Shown: positions 17,578 to 26,486, numbered from the stretch's first letter. The stretch is DNA of 64,000 nt from Bacteroidales bacterium (GCA_017447265.1 JAFSOA010000001.1:248001-312000); one strand, 5' to 3'. Numbers and translations are program-made. Notes: generated by a model from the sequence alone, not told the origin.

Positions 17578-18398
17578 CGGACTTTTTCGTTGCCCTGCAG
17601 GGCTTTGTCGCGATACTGCGACGGCGTACATCCCTCGCTCTTCTTGAAAAAGCGCGTGAAGTAGGACTGGTCGTCGATGCCGACGGCGGCCGCTATCTCG
17701 GAAATCTGCAGCTGGTTCTGATGCAGCAGCAGCTTGGCCAGGTTCAGGCGCGAGATTTCGATCCAGTCCATGGCGGAATGGCCGGTCTGGTTGCGGACCA
17801 GCCGGTTGAGGTAGTTCGGCGTGATGCAGAGTTCGTCGGCATAGGCCGTTACTTTCCCGGGCTTGCGGCTGCGGTCGAAAACGAGTTCCAGAAAACGATT
17901 TACGAGGGGGTTGCCCGGATGGCCGGACGGTGTGTTGATGCTGCACAGGAAAAGATCAAGCGCACTGGCGACCAGGGGCCTGTTATCCTGGTGGAAGGCC
18001 GTCATCAGTTTTTCCAGCAGCAGCGTCGTGAAATGGGCCTCCTCCCTGGACAGGGTCTGCAGCATCGGATGCGGGCTGTGCAGGCAGGGATGGGACGGAT
18101 CTTTCAGCATGCGCAGCGAGAAGCCGCATTCGAAACCGGCGTTTCCTTTGAAATACAGGACGCGGAAGGGCGTCCGCGCGGGCAACAGCAGGATCTGGCC
18201 TGCCTGGCAGAGACCGGTCGTGCCTTCGACTTCCAACAGCATTTCACCTTCGGTCAGGTAAGCGAAAGCATGAAAAGGAAGGGTGGTCTGGGGAATATCG
18301 GAGACATCAAAAAAACCATGCCGGTCCACTCTCCTGATGCTGAACTGGAGTTGGGCAAGGTCTTGCGCGGTATTCCAATAGGGTTCGATTTGTGACAT
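17574..18398 (-). CDS. AraC-family transcriptional regulator
   Basis: A 274-residue regulator with an N-terminal cupin-like sensing domain (FAYLTEGEMLLEVEG, GQILLLPARTPFRV) and a C-terminal double helix-turn-helix (LCITPNYLNRLVRNQTGHS, then ISEIAAAVGIDDQSYFTRFF and the family KKSEGCTPSQYR). The start is the ATG reading MSQIEP. An upstream GTG overlaps the -7 box and would precede the transcript. The gene is divergent from the LolA-like gene and converges on the thioesterase gene, so those are the first candidates for its targets. The ligand is unknown. Confidence 0.88.
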   Translation of the reverse strand: MSQIEPYWNTAQDLAQLQFSIRRVDRHGFFDVSDIPQTTLPFHAFAYLTEGEMLLEVEGTTGLCQAGQILLLPARTPFRVLYFKGNAGFECGFSLRMLKDPSHPCLHSPHPMLQTLSREEAHFTTLLLEKLMTAFHQDNRPLVASALDLFLCSINTPSGHPGNPLVNRFLELVFDRSRKPGKVTAYADELCITPNYLNRLVRNQTGHSAMDWIEISRLNLAKLLLHQNQLQISEIAAAVGIDDQSYFTRFFKKSEGCTPSQYRDKALQGNEKVR

Positions 18399-18415
18399 TT
18401 CTGGGTCGTTTGGCA

Positions 18416-18423
18416 CAAATTTA
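18416..18423 (-). promoter_or_regulatory. -7 box of the AraC regulator
   Basis: TAAATTTG on the minus strand, 17 nt before the ATG reading MSQIEP. It rules out the longer GTG start. Confidence 0.55.
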
Positions 18424-18446
18424 GGAATAATCAGGAATTATTACGC

Positions 18447-18454
18447 TATCTTTG
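18447..18454 (+). promoter_or_regulatory. -7 box of the LolA-like gene
   Basis: TATCTTTG, 29 nt before the LolA-like ATG. It lies 23 bp from the divergent AraC-gene box, so an AraC protein bound here could affect both genes. Confidence 0.6.
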
Positions 18455-18483
18455 CGCAACTTTTAACGCGAAAAGAATTGAAT

Positions 18484-18999
18484 ATGAGAAAATACTTGTT
18501 ACTTTTTGTGCTGACCTGCTGCACCTGGCTGGCCGGCGCCCAGCAGTTGGACTGCCGTTTTACCCAGGCCAGAACCATCCAGGCTTCCGGCAAAGTCATC
18601 CGTTCCGAAGGTGTGATCTCTTTCCTGGCTCCCGACCAGCTGACCATGACCTATACCCAGCCCGCAGGGGAGTATCTGGTGATTTCCGGGCCGATGCTCC
18701 GCACCAATTCTCAGGGGCAGCAGTTGTCCATCGATACGAGCACGAACGCACGTTTCCGCAACCTCCGCAACACCCTGCTCAACTGCATCACGGGCAACTG
18801 TGAGACGGCCGCCAGGGACAACGACGCCGATCTGACCGTTTCTGAGAAGAACGGGGTCAAGACCGTCGAGATGAAAGCCCGCAAGGCGGCGCCCCGCGGC
18901 TATTCCAGAATCATCATGGAATACAAGAAGGACCTTCCCGTGCGGATGGTGCTTGAAGAATTCGGCGGCATCTCCACCGAATACCTGTTTACGTATTGA
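18484..18999 (+). CDS. LolA-like outer-membrane lipoprotein carrier
   Basis: A 171-residue protein with a signal peptide (KYLLLFVLTCCTWLAGAQ) and a LolA-type fold: DCRFTQARTIQASGKVIRSE near the mature N-terminus, then GVISFLAPDQLTMTYTQPAG. LolA proteins carry lipoproteins or lipids across the periplasm. A LolA homologue near an MMPL exporter, an ACP and a thioesterase is the arrangement seen in aryl-polyene and flexirubin clusters, but no ketosynthase is present here. The start is the ATG 29 nt after the -7 box, not the in-frame TTG. Confidence 0.75.
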   Translation: MRKYLLLFVLTCCTWLAGAQQLDCRFTQARTIQASGKVIRSEGVISFLAPDQLTMTYTQPAGEYLVISGPMLRTNSQGQQLSIDTSTNARFRNLRNTLLNCITGNCETAARDNDADLTVSEKNGVKTVEMKARKAAPRGYSRIIMEYKKDLPVRMVLEEFGGISTEYLFTY

Positions 19000-19000
19000 G

Positions 19001-19030
19001 ATTCCGGGCCTGGCCCGGCATGACGCCGGG
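19001..19030. repeat. Short palindromic repeat (GATTCCGGG type), copy 1
   Basis: Contains the perfect inverted repeat CCGGGCC / GGCCCGG (19004-19010 and 19012-19018) followed by CATGACG. The ATTCCGGG..CCGG..ATGACG pattern is a widespread bacterial intergenic repeat. It lies just past the stop of the LolA-like gene and the stop of the acyl carrier gene. It could double as a weak convergent terminator. Confidence 0.5.
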
Positions 19031-19264
19031 CTAGCCTTCAGCTTCCTGTTTTTCGAGGAAGTCCACGACATCGCCCACCGTCTCGAAGTTGGCCAGGGCC
19101 CTGTCGGGGATGACGATACCGTATTGATCTTCCACGCGCATGAGCAACTGCAGGATGTCGATGGAGTCGGCACCCAGGTCGCGCTTGATCTTCGATTCGC
19201 GGGTGATGATGGCCGGATCTTTCCGGAGCTGTTTGGCCAGGATGGCCTGTACTTTATCAAACAT
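19031..19264 (-). CDS. Acyl carrier protein
   Basis: A 77-residue acidic protein with the phosphopantetheine attachment motif GADSIDILQLL (Ser34) in the right place. Its helices match ACP (FDKVQAILAKQL, FETVGDVVDFLEK). A strongly acidic helix II follows the Ser. It lies 55 nt downstream of plsX and is bracketed by two copies of a short palindromic repeat. Position next to plsX suggests it accepts acyl chains from acyl-phosphate. Whether it is the main fatty-acid ACP or a dedicated one cannot be settled from this window. Confidence 0.93.
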   Translation of the reverse strand: MFDKVQAILAKQLRKDPAIITRESKIKRDLGADSIDILQLLMRVEDQYGIVIPDRALANFETVGDVVDFLEKQEAEG

Positions 19265-19274
19265 GGCGGTATAG

Positions 19275-19300
19275 ATTCCGGGTCAAGCCCGGATGGGCGG
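19275..19300. repeat. Short palindromic repeat (GATTCCGGG type), copy 2
   Basis: GATTCCGGGTCAAGCCCGGA, with CCGGG (19278-19282) paired to CCCGG (19288-19292). It shares GATTCCGGG..(G)CCCGG with the copy on the other side of the acyl carrier gene and sits in the 55-bp plsX-ACP gap. Confidence 0.5.
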
Positions 19301-19319
19301 TTTTATGAATTTTCGTTTT

Positions 19320-20342
19320 TTATGAATCTTCGTAATGTTCGTATCGGGCGATTTCCGCTTCGATCTTGGCCGACAGGCGGCTGGTCTCCATGCGGAAGGC
19401 TTGTTCGATGCATTTCTCCACGGCGACGGCCTTGCTGCTGCCGTGGCCTTTGACCACGACTTTATCGGTGCCCAGCAGGACGCTGCCGCCATAGTTCTGG
19501 TAGTTCATGAATTCTTTTTCTTCCAGGAACATCTTCTTCATCAGCAGCGCTCCCAGCTTGTAGAGCGTACGGGAATAGATGTCTTTCTTCAGTTTCTTGA
19601 GCAGTTCGATGGCGGTGCCCTCGGTGGTTTTTACCAGCACATTGCCTGAGAAGCCGTCGGCCACCACGAGGTCATAGGCGCCTGACAGCAGGTCCCGGCT
19701 TTCCATGTTGCCCACGAAATGGACGGAAGGGGTTTCCTGCAGCAAGCGGTAGGCTTCCCGCCGGATGTCGTCGCCCTTTTCCGGCTCCCGGCCCACGTTG
19801 AGCAGGGCGGTGCGGGGCTGCTTCACACCATAGACATTCTCCAGATAGAGGCTGGCCATGATGGCGAACTGGCGCAGATGGACGGCCGTGGCCTCGGGGT
19901 TGGCGCCGCTGTCGCAGATGCCGACGATGCCGCCGTCCATGGTGGGCAGCAGCGGGCAGAAGGCAGGGCGGATAACGCCCGGGATGCGACCCAGCCGCAC
20001 GAGCGCGCCTGTCACCAGGGCGCCGGTCGAGCCGGTGGAGACCAGGGCGGCGATGTCGTCGCGGTCACGCAGCAGGATGATGGCTTTCATCATCGAGCTG
20101 TTCCGCTTCAGCCGGATGACGTCGGTCGGTTTTTCATCACAACCGATCACTTCCGGCGCATGGACAATCTCCAGCCGGGAACTGTCGTATGTCTTGCCGG
20201 CGAGTTCGGTCTGGAGAAGGCTTTCGTCTCCGGTCAGGATCAGGTACAGGTCGGGGTTCTTCGCCAGGGCGGCGAGGGCGCCTTCCACGGGCGCCTGGGG
20301 CGAGTGGTCGCCGCCGAAACAGTCGATGAGGATCTTGATCAT
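19320..20342 (-). CDS. plsX: Phosphate acyltransferase PlsX
   Basis: A 340-residue protein carrying PlsX signatures: ILIDCFGGDHSPQAPVEGAL at the N-terminus, VSTGSTGALVTGA (~95-107), DGGIVGICDSGANPEAT (~125-141) and VADGFSGNVLVKTTEGTA (~230-247). PlsX interconverts acyl-ACP and acyl-phosphate, the donor for PlsY in phospholipid synthesis. The start is the ATG overlapping the upstream stop; a longer frame is a shadow of the GNAT gene. Unlike the common rpmF-plsX-fabH order, here it lies between a GNAT-like gene and an ACP, downstream of fakA-fakB. Confidence 0.95.
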   Translation of the reverse strand: MIKILIDCFGGDHSPQAPVEGALAALAKNPDLYLILTGDESLLQTELAGKTYDSSRLEIVHAPEVIGCDEKPTDVIRLKRNSSMMKAIILLRDRDDIAALVSTGSTGALVTGALVRLGRIPGVIRPAFCPLLPTMDGGIVGICDSGANPEATAVHLRQFAIMASLYLENVYGVKQPRTALLNVGREPEKGDDIRREAYRLLQETPSVHFVGNMESRDLLSGAYDLVVADGFSGNVLVKTTEGTAIELLKKLKKDIYSRTLYKLGALLMKKMFLEEKEFMNYQNYGGSVLLGTDKVVVKGHGSSKAVAVEKCIEQAFRMETSRLSAKIEAEIARYEHYEDS

Positions 20343-21460
20343 ACGAGTTTCTTCACATAGGCGCGGCGGCGCTTGGCCTGAACGGCGTTGAAGCGGCGCC
20401 ACAGATTCAGGATGGCGTAGTTGTCTTCGAGGTTGAGGTTGGTTTCGGCGTATTCCACGTCCGTGTCGCGGAGCATATGCAGGATGGCCGATGCGAAGGC
20501 GGCCGATACGCCCCGGTTCAGGTATTCGGGATCCACGCCGATCAGGCACAGGTCGATGACCTTCGGATGGCGGATGTTGCGCAGCAGCCGCCGGAGGACC
20601 CGCGGCGTGTAGCGCCCGCTCGTGCCCGAAAGCGCGGAGGCGAGGGACGGAATGGCGAAGCCGAAGCAGACCATCCGTTCGTTTTCATCGAGGATGACGG
20701 CGGTGTATTTCGGGTCGATGACCAGCCGGAAATTGTCGACCATCAGCTTCTTCATGCCGTCGGTGAAAGGAACAGTGCCGTAGAGGCCTTCGTACGACTT
20801 GTCGAGCAGTTCGAAGATGCCGTCCTTGTAGCGCCTCATGAAATCTTTCGTGCCCTTCGATTCTCCGAAATGCAGCTTGTAGCGGCGGAAGATGAAGTCC
20901 GTAAGCTTGTCGAGGTCTTCCTCGTCGTTTTCGGGGGCGTAGATCCGGAACTCGAGCCAGTCGACCTCCTTGGAGAAGCCCAGCTGCTCGATGTGATGCT
21001 GATAATAGTCAGCATTGTACTGCTCTTCAAAAGTCTGGGGCTGGTCGAAGCCTTCGACCAGCAGGCCTTCGCGCTCCAGGTCGGAGAACGCCAGCGGTCC
21101 GCAGAGGGTGTCCATGCCCTTCTCCAGCGCCCAGTGCTCGACCGCCTCGAAGAGGGCTTTCGATACGGCCGGATCGTCGATGACGTCGAAGTGGCTGAAG
21201 CGGGCGCGCCGCTCACCATTCTTCGCGTTGGCGGCCTTCTGGATGATGCCCTGGATGCGACCGGCCATCCGGCCGTCCTTGTATGCGTTCAGGCAGATCC
21301 AGTCGCAGCAGTCCGAATAGACGAACCCCGGCTTGAACATCTTCCGCTCGTCGGCGTACAAAGGCGGGATGAAAAGCGGATTGCCTTTGTAGAGCCGGAG
21401 CGGGAATTCCAGGAATTCGCGTTGTTGGCGGCGGGAGAGTGCCTCTTTTATTTCGATCAT
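20339..21460 (-). CDS. GNAT-fold acyltransferase-like protein of unknown substrate
   Basis: A 373-residue protein. The N-terminal half has LYKGNPLFIPPLYADERKMF and FSDLEREGLLVEGFDQP, typical of a Bacteroidetes GNAT-like family. The C-terminal half has the acetyl-CoA-type fold (LCLIGVDPEYLNRGVSAAFA, ~315-334) and ends AETNLNLEDNYAILNLWRRF. The substrate is unknown. It overlaps plsX by 4 nt (ATGA) and is 48 nt downstream of fakB, so it probably belongs to the same transcript. A role in acylation of a lipid or peptide is inferred from context. Confidence 0.65.
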   Translation of the reverse strand: MIEIKEALSRRQQREFLEFPLRLYKGNPLFIPPLYADERKMFKPGFVYSDCCDWICLNAYKDGRMAGRIQGIIQKAANAKNGERRARFSHFDVIDDPAVSKALFEAVEHWALEKGMDTLCGPLAFSDLEREGLLVEGFDQPQTFEEQYNADYYQHHIEQLGFSKEVDWLEFRIYAPENDEEDLDKLTDFIFRRYKLHFGESKGTKDFMRRYKDGIFELLDKSYEGLYGTVPFTDGMKKLMVDNFRLVIDPKYTAVILDENERMVCFGFAIPSLASALSGTSGRYTPRVLRRLLRNIRHPKVIDLCLIGVDPEYLNRGVSAAFASAILHMLRDTDVEYAETNLNLEDNYAILNLWRRFNAVQAKRRRAYVKKLV

Positions 21461-21508
21461 AGATGCTTCGCTTCGCTCAGAATGACAGTTATACGCCCGG
21501 TTTGAAGG
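21461..21508. other. fakB-GNAT intergenic gap with a common repeat-like motif
   Basis: 48 bp holding GCTTCGCTTCGCTCAGAATG followed by ACA, a motif often found dispersed in bacterial intergenic DNA. No promoter box is evident, so read-through from fakB is likely. Confidence 0.35.
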
Positions 21509-22378
21509 TTAGCGGTGGATGGCGTGGAAACAGACGCCGACGCCGTTGGGGCCGGAATGGCTGCCGGCGGTGGGATTGGTCACCACATATTCGATGGCCA
21601 GGTCGTCCCCGAAGCGCGCCTTCATCATCCGGCCCACTTCCTCTGCCAGCTCCGGCGCGTCGGTGTGGCCGATGTAGAAACGATGGTTCTTGATGTCGTC
21701 GCCCAGTTCCGCGACGCGGTCGACCAGTAGTTCCATGGCCTTGACGCGGCCCTTGGTCTTGCCGCACGAGACCATCTTGCCCTCGGGCGACATATAGATG
21801 ATCGGGCGGATGCCGATCAGGGTGCCCATCGTGGCGGCCAGGCCGCTCACGCGGCCGCTGCGGCGGAAGAATTTGAGGTCGTCGGCGAAGAAGTACATGG
21901 CGTAATGGTCGACTTCCGTGCGTGCCCAGTCGAGCAGTTCGTCGAGGGTCCGGCCGGCCAGGTGCAGGTCGCCCACGGCGCGTACGACAGCGTAGCTGAC
22001 GGTGGTGATGCCCTTGGTGTCGATCTCGGCGAAACGGCGGTCGGGATACTTCGCCCGCAGTTCGGCTACCGCCTGGTCCATGGCGTCGAAGGTAACGGTC
22101 ATGGCCCGGGAGAAGTGGACGTAGAGAATGTCGTTGCCCGCAGCGAACTCAGGTTCGAAATACGCGATGTAGCGCTCCTTGGAGATGGCGCTCGTGGTCG
22201 GAAGCGTCCCGCCGCGGAGCATGTCGTAGAAGGCGCGGGCGTCGAACTCGTCGAAGTCCACATAAGGGTAGATGGTCTTGGCGTCCACGCTGTAGGGCAT
22301 GCTGATGAGCTTGTAGCCGTAATGCGCTGCGACAGCCGGGGTGATGTCGGTATCGGTGTCAGTATAAAGGGTCAACAT
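21509..22378 (-). CDS. fakB: DegV-family fatty-acid-binding protein (FakB)
   Basis: A 289-residue DegV protein. It starts LTLYTDTDTDITPAVAAHYG, has PTTSAISKERY (~60-70), a KFFRRSGRVSG segment (~170) and PTAGSHSGPNGVGVCF at the C-terminus (~268-283), the region that closes over the bound fatty acid. In the Fak system FakB presents a fatty acid to FakA for phosphorylation. The gene overlaps fakA by 7 nt on the same strand, so the pair is translated together. Fak is best known in Firmicutes. Confidence 0.88.
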   Translation of the reverse strand: MLTLYTDTDTDITPAVAAHYGYKLISMPYSVDAKTIYPYVDFDEFDARAFYDMLRGGTLPTTSAISKERYIAYFEPEFAAGNDILYVHFSRAMTVTFDAMDQAVAELRAKYPDRRFAEIDTKGITTVSYAVVRAVGDLHLAGRTLDELLDWARTEVDHYAMYFFADDLKFFRRSGRVSGLAATMGTLIGIRPIIYMSPEGKMVSCGKTKGRVKAMELLVDRVAELGDDIKNHRFYIGHTDAPELAEEVGRMMKARFGDDLAIEYVVTNPTAGSHSGPNGVGVCFHAIHR

Positions 22379-23973
22379 AGCAGTAAAATATAATCGTAAA
22401 CAGGTTGTCCGCCTTCAATGCGGGTGTATTCGGTGCGGGGCCAGGCGGCGGAAAGGCGTTCGAGCGAATCAGCGGCCTCTGCGGCCGGAACGTCGGCCCC
22501 TGTCAGCAGCAGGGCGATGTCGTGGCTGCCGGCGTCGAGGAGGGTGGCCAGGTCCAGCAGGGCCTGCTGCCGGTCGGGCGATCCGCAAAGGATGTCCTTG
22601 TCGCTGAAGCCCAGATAATCGCCGGCCTGTCCGGCTTCGCTGTCGCGGATGGCGCGCGAAACCAGGCCGGTGACGGTGCCTTCCATCGCTTCGCCGAGTT
22701 CGGTGACGATCTCGTCGAGCGGGAGGGATGTGTCGAGCGAAGCGAGGGCGAAATAGCCTTCGCCGAGATTTCGGGTCGGGAGCACCTCGATGTGCGCCTT
22801 TTCATACAGGACGGCGGCCTGCCGGGCGGTCAGCAGAATGTTGCTGTTGTTGGGCAGGACGAGGATGTTTTCCGCGCCGATCCGGCCGAATGCGTCGAGA
22901 AATGCCTGCACCGGCGGGTTCATGGTCTGTCCGCCTTCGATCACTTCATCGGCGCCCATGTCGCGGAAGGCTTCTTTCAGGGGCTTTCCGACCGCCACGG
23001 CCACCACACCCAGGGCCTTGCCCTTCGTGTGATAGCGCTCGTCCATGCGGTTCTCATGGTGCTGCAGGGTCATGTTCTCGATCTTGACGGTCAGGAACTC
23101 TCCGTATTGCTGGCAATGATTGAGGATCTCACCCGGTGCGGGCGTATGGACGTGGACCTTGATGATGCTGCCGTCGCGGAAGAACACCAGCGAATCGCCG
23201 TGCGCGCCCAGCCAGTCCGAAAGCACGCTTTCGTCGAAATGGTCGAGGTCGACTTTGCTGCGCTGGAGCCGTAGCAGGAATTCGGTGCAATAGCCGAATT
23301 CCAGTACGCTGTCCTCGGTGAAAGCCGAGAGGTCGACTTGCTGCGGGGCGGGCGTCCCAGCCGTTTCGGGCAGGGCGGCGTCTTTCCCGTGCAGGCCGGC
23401 GCGCATGCCTTCCACGATCTGGAGCAGGCCGGCGCCTCCGCTGTCGACCACGCCGGCGCTCCGGAGCACGTCGAGCAGTTCCGGGGTGTGCTGGAGCGAG
23501 CGGTCCATGGCGGTGCAGAGGCGGTCGAAGTACTCATCGAATCCGCTGCTGCCTTCCGCCGCTGCGACACCCTCCCGGAATACGGTGAGGATGGTGCCTT
23601 CCACAGGCCTGGCGACGGCGTTGTAGGAGGCCTCCACGCCACTGGCCATTGCGTGCTCGAAGGCCGGCAGTCCGGCTTCCTCCAGACCGGAAAGCCCCTG
23701 CGCGATGCCGGCGAAGATGCGGGAGAGGATCACGCCCGAGTTGCCCCGGGCTCCGGTCAGCATCCCCTGCGAAACGGCGGCAGCGGTAGCGCCGACCGGC
23801 CCGGGTGCCACCCGGCAGCCGGCTTCGAGCGTCATGTACATGTTGTCGCCCGTGTCGCCGTCGGGAATCGGGAATACGTTCAGCTCGTTGATGAGCTGCC
23901 GCTGCGCGTTGAGCCAATGGGCCCCGCTGCAGATCATCGTAAGGTATCGTTTGCCGTCGAGGGTTTCTTTCAT
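22372..23973 (-). CDS. fakA: Fatty acid kinase catalytic subunit (FakA; DhaL domain)
   Basis: A 533-residue protein. The N-terminal DhaL-type ATP-binding domain contains NVFPIPDGDTGDNMYMTL (Mg-binding Asp triad, ~32-49) and GARGNSGVILSRIFAGIAQG (~74-93). A middle region (EFGYCTEFLLRL, VHVHTPAPGEIL) and a C-terminal DegV-like region (LPNNSNILLTARQA) complete the FakA architecture. FakA phosphorylates a FakB-bound fatty acid to acyl-phosphate, which PlsX or PlsY can use. The gene lies 4 nt after the MMPL exporter gene and overlaps fakB. Confidence 0.9.
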   Translation of the reverse strand: MKETLDGKRYLTMICSGAHWLNAQRQLINELNVFPIPDGDTGDNMYMTLEAGCRVAPGPVGATAAAVSQGMLTGARGNSGVILSRIFAGIAQGLSGLEEAGLPAFEHAMASGVEASYNAVARPVEGTILTVFREGVAAAEGSSGFDEYFDRLCTAMDRSLQHTPELLDVLRSAGVVDSGGAGLLQIVEGMRAGLHGKDAALPETAGTPAPQQVDLSAFTEDSVLEFGYCTEFLLRLQRSKVDLDHFDESVLSDWLGAHGDSLVFFRDGSIIKVHVHTPAPGEILNHCQQYGEFLTVKIENMTLQHHENRMDERYHTKGKALGVVAVAVGKPLKEAFRDMGADEVIEGGQTMNPPVQAFLDAFGRIGAENILVLPNNSNILLTARQAAVLYEKAHIEVLPTRNLGEGYFALASLDTSLPLDEIVTELGEAMEGTVTGLVSRAIRDSEAGQAGDYLGFSDKDILCGSPDRQQALLDLATLLDAGSHDIALLLTGADVPAAEAADSLERLSAAWPRTEYTRIEGGQPVYDYILLLC

Positions 23974-23977
23974 GGTG

Positions 23978-26479
23978 TTATTGTTTCTGGCTCCGGTCTT
24001 TCTGGAACTGCCTGCGGAAATAAGGGAAGCGCATCAGCCAGCGGAAGACGAACGGTTCCAGCGAGTACGTCATCAGGATGGTGAAGATCATGCCGATCAG
24101 GGTGATCACGCCCGTCGACTCGATGGCCGGATGGCGGGCGAAGACCAGGGACCCGATGACGATGATCAGCACCACGGCTGAGAAGAAGATGGCGACTTTA
24201 TGGTAGGCCAGCCTTTCTGTCGAGCCGGTGCGTGCTTCCTGCAGCAGCCCTTCCATCACGAAGATGCTGTAGTCCACACCGATGCCGAAGACAAAGGTCG
24301 CGATGACGATGTTGATCAGGTTGAACTGCAGGCCGAGCAGTGCCATGAAGCCCTGCAGGGCGTACCACGAGAGGAACATCGGGAAGAAAGCCACCAGTGC
24401 GATCCAGAGGTTGCGGAAGGCTAACAGCAGGACCAGCAGCACGAAGATCGAGGAGATCAGCAGCGTGATCTGGAAGTCGTCGTGGACAATCTGCACCATG
24501 TCGCGGCAGTAGTAGAACGGCTCCAGCACCACGGACTGCGGCCCGTTGACCAGGGCGTCGTTGACCTTGTCCTTGTCGTCCGGGTTGAACGCGGCGGTCG
24601 AGAAGACCATCCAGCGTCCGCTGGCCTGGTGTTCGACGAAGTTGGACATCATCTCGTGCGGAATCACGCCGGCCTCGTAGAGGTTGGCGGGTTCGTAGTC
24701 ACTTTCCAGCAGCGCGAAGAAGGGCGCGAAGAGGGCGGGATCCAACTGCTGCTTTCTGGCGGCGGCAGCCAGGTCCTTCTGCGTCCGGGCGATGCGCTCG
24801 GGTGTCCAGAAGGCTTTCCAGGCTGCGATCCGGTCTTCCTGGTCGCGCTGCGACTGGAAGAGCACGGGAACGAGGGAGGAATAACGGGTCAGCAGGCCGG
24901 TTTTCTCGAGGGAGTCGAGCCGGTTGCGGAGGAGTTTGTTGCATTCCAGCGCCTCGTCGAGAGTTTCGCCGTAGGCAGCGTAGTACTGCGACATGCTGCC
25001 GTTCTCGTTCTTCTCGCTGTACAGGTCCTGGCTTTCCGCCAGTGCCTTGTTTACGAAGTTGAGGTTGCGCAGGTCGGTGTCGAACTTGACGCGCGGGCTC
25101 ATGACGATGCCCAGCGCCAGCAGGAGGGTCATGGTGCCCAGGATCCACGGTTTGCGGTCCCAGGGCAGGTTGTTGAAGCGGTCAATGGCCTTGAAGCCTT
25201 TTTCTTTCTTATAGCAGATGTCTTCCTTCCGGAGGAAATGCGGCAGGAACACCAGCGCATAGATGGTGTTGCCCAGCAGCGCAAAAGTGGCGAAGAGGCC
25301 GAAGTCGCGCAGCAGGTCGCTTTCCGTGAAGAGCAGGCCCAGGAAAGCCCCGATGGTGGTGAGGCAGCCCAGCACCACGGGCGTGGATTCCTCGCGCAGC
25401 ATCCGTTCCACGTCTTCTACGAAGTAGTAGTGGATGAGTACGTGCAGGCAGTAGCTCAGCGCGACGCCCAAGATGATGGCGCCGATGCCCAGGGCCATGA
25501 ACGACATGATGCCCTTGATCCAGTAGACGCAGGCCAGGGCGAAGATCGTTCCGTAAAGGACGGGTGCCAGCAGGTGGATGACGAAGCGGAAGCGGTGGAA
25601 GCACAGCAGGAGGATGACCAGGATGATCAGCAGCGAGATGCCGATGGTCCAGACCAGGTCGGTCTTGATGGTGCTGGCGTTGGAGACACCACCGAGCGGA
25701 TTGCCGTGCAGCAGCACGCGCGCGTCGGGGTGCGCGGCTTCAAAGCTCTTGCGTGCCTGGTTGAGGATGCGGGCGAAACGGGTGCCGGTGCCCGAGTCGG
25801 TCTGGCTGACGGTCGAAGACAGGAAAGCCAGTGCTACGGTGCGGTCGGGGCAGAAGAAGTGCCCGTTTTCCATCGTGAAGTCACCTACGGAACCGGCGTC
25901 CAGGCCCTCCGGAAACATGCGCGCCAGGAAAATGTCGCGCAGGTCGAGCGGGTCGGTGCAGACCATCTGCGTGGTCTGGCCGGTCATGTCGGCGTCGATC
26001 AGGGCCCGGTTGCGGGCCATCTGTGCGTCGATGGCGGCCGGGTCCAGGGCTTCTGAGAAGGCGGCGTAGAACGCCGTGTCGATGAGGGAGGGCAGGTGTT
26101 CGAAGCCATAATCCATGGCGCCGAGCATCGTGCCCGGGTCGAGCGAACTGAGGATGCCGATGATGTAGCGGCCCGCGGTGTCGCGCTGCAGCAGCGCGGC
26201 GCAGAACTCGTCCATGTAATCGCTCAGCGTCCAGGTGTCGAGCGGCTGTTCAGGATCGGCCGACGTGATCTGGATGAAGATCTTGTCCTTGAGTTCGATA
26301 TCGCTGAATGCCAGTTCGCTGTCGACACTGGAACGTGGCAGCAACTTCGCCACGTCTTCTTCGTAACGGAGCTGCAGGCCGAAAAACAGGAATACGAGTG
26401 TGCTGACGATCAGCAGGGTGTACATCACGGCCTTGTGGCCGCGGAAATAACGGTACAGCGGCAGGAAAATCTTTTGCAT
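23978..26479 (-). CDS. MMPL/RND-family lipid exporter
   Basis: An 833-residue protein with the two-fold RND layout. Each half has one TM helix (first at ~18-37), a large periplasmic loop, then a bundle of five or more helices (~275-420 and ~680-815). Signature stretches are LRYEEDVAKLLPRSS after TM1, GVALSYCLHVLIHYYFVED in the first bundle and FGIGVDYSIFVMEGLLQEA in the second. It matches the predicted-exporter group (COG4258) that accompanies LolA-like proteins and thioesterases in lipid and polyene clusters. The gene is 7 nt from the upstream membrane-protein gene and 4 nt from fakA, so it is inside one operon. Confidence 0.85.
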   Translation of the reverse strand: MQKIFLPLYRYFRGHKAVMYTLLIVSTLVFLFFGLQLRYEEDVAKLLPRSSVDSELAFSDIELKDKIFIQITSADPEQPLDTWTLSDYMDEFCAALLQRDTAGRYIIGILSSLDPGTMLGAMDYGFEHLPSLIDTAFYAAFSEALDPAAIDAQMARNRALIDADMTGQTTQMVCTDPLDLRDIFLARMFPEGLDAGSVGDFTMENGHFFCPDRTVALAFLSSTVSQTDSGTGTRFARILNQARKSFEAAHPDARVLLHGNPLGGVSNASTIKTDLVWTIGISLLIILVILLLCFHRFRFVIHLLAPVLYGTIFALACVYWIKGIMSFMALGIGAIILGVALSYCLHVLIHYYFVEDVERMLREESTPVVLGCLTTIGAFLGLLFTESDLLRDFGLFATFALLGNTIYALVFLPHFLRKEDICYKKEKGFKAIDRFNNLPWDRKPWILGTMTLLLALGIVMSPRVKFDTDLRNLNFVNKALAESQDLYSEKNENGSMSQYYAAYGETLDEALECNKLLRNRLDSLEKTGLLTRYSSLVPVLFQSQRDQEDRIAAWKAFWTPERIARTQKDLAAAARKQQLDPALFAPFFALLESDYEPANLYEAGVIPHEMMSNFVEHQASGRWMVFSTAAFNPDDKDKVNDALVNGPQSVVLEPFYYCRDMVQIVHDDFQITLLISSIFVLLVLLLAFRNLWIALVAFFPMFLSWYALQGFMALLGLQFNLINIVIATFVFGIGVDYSIFVMEGLLQEARTGSTERLAYHKVAIFFSAVVLIIVIGSLVFARHPAIESTGVITLIGMIFTILMTYSLEPFVFRWLMRFPYFRRQFQKDRSQKQ

Positions 26480-26486
26480 CTATATC

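Noticed and set aside
24482-26056. 524-codon plus-strand open frame
   Set aside because: Antisense shadow of the MMPL exporter gene with Glu/Gln/Val-rich filler composition.
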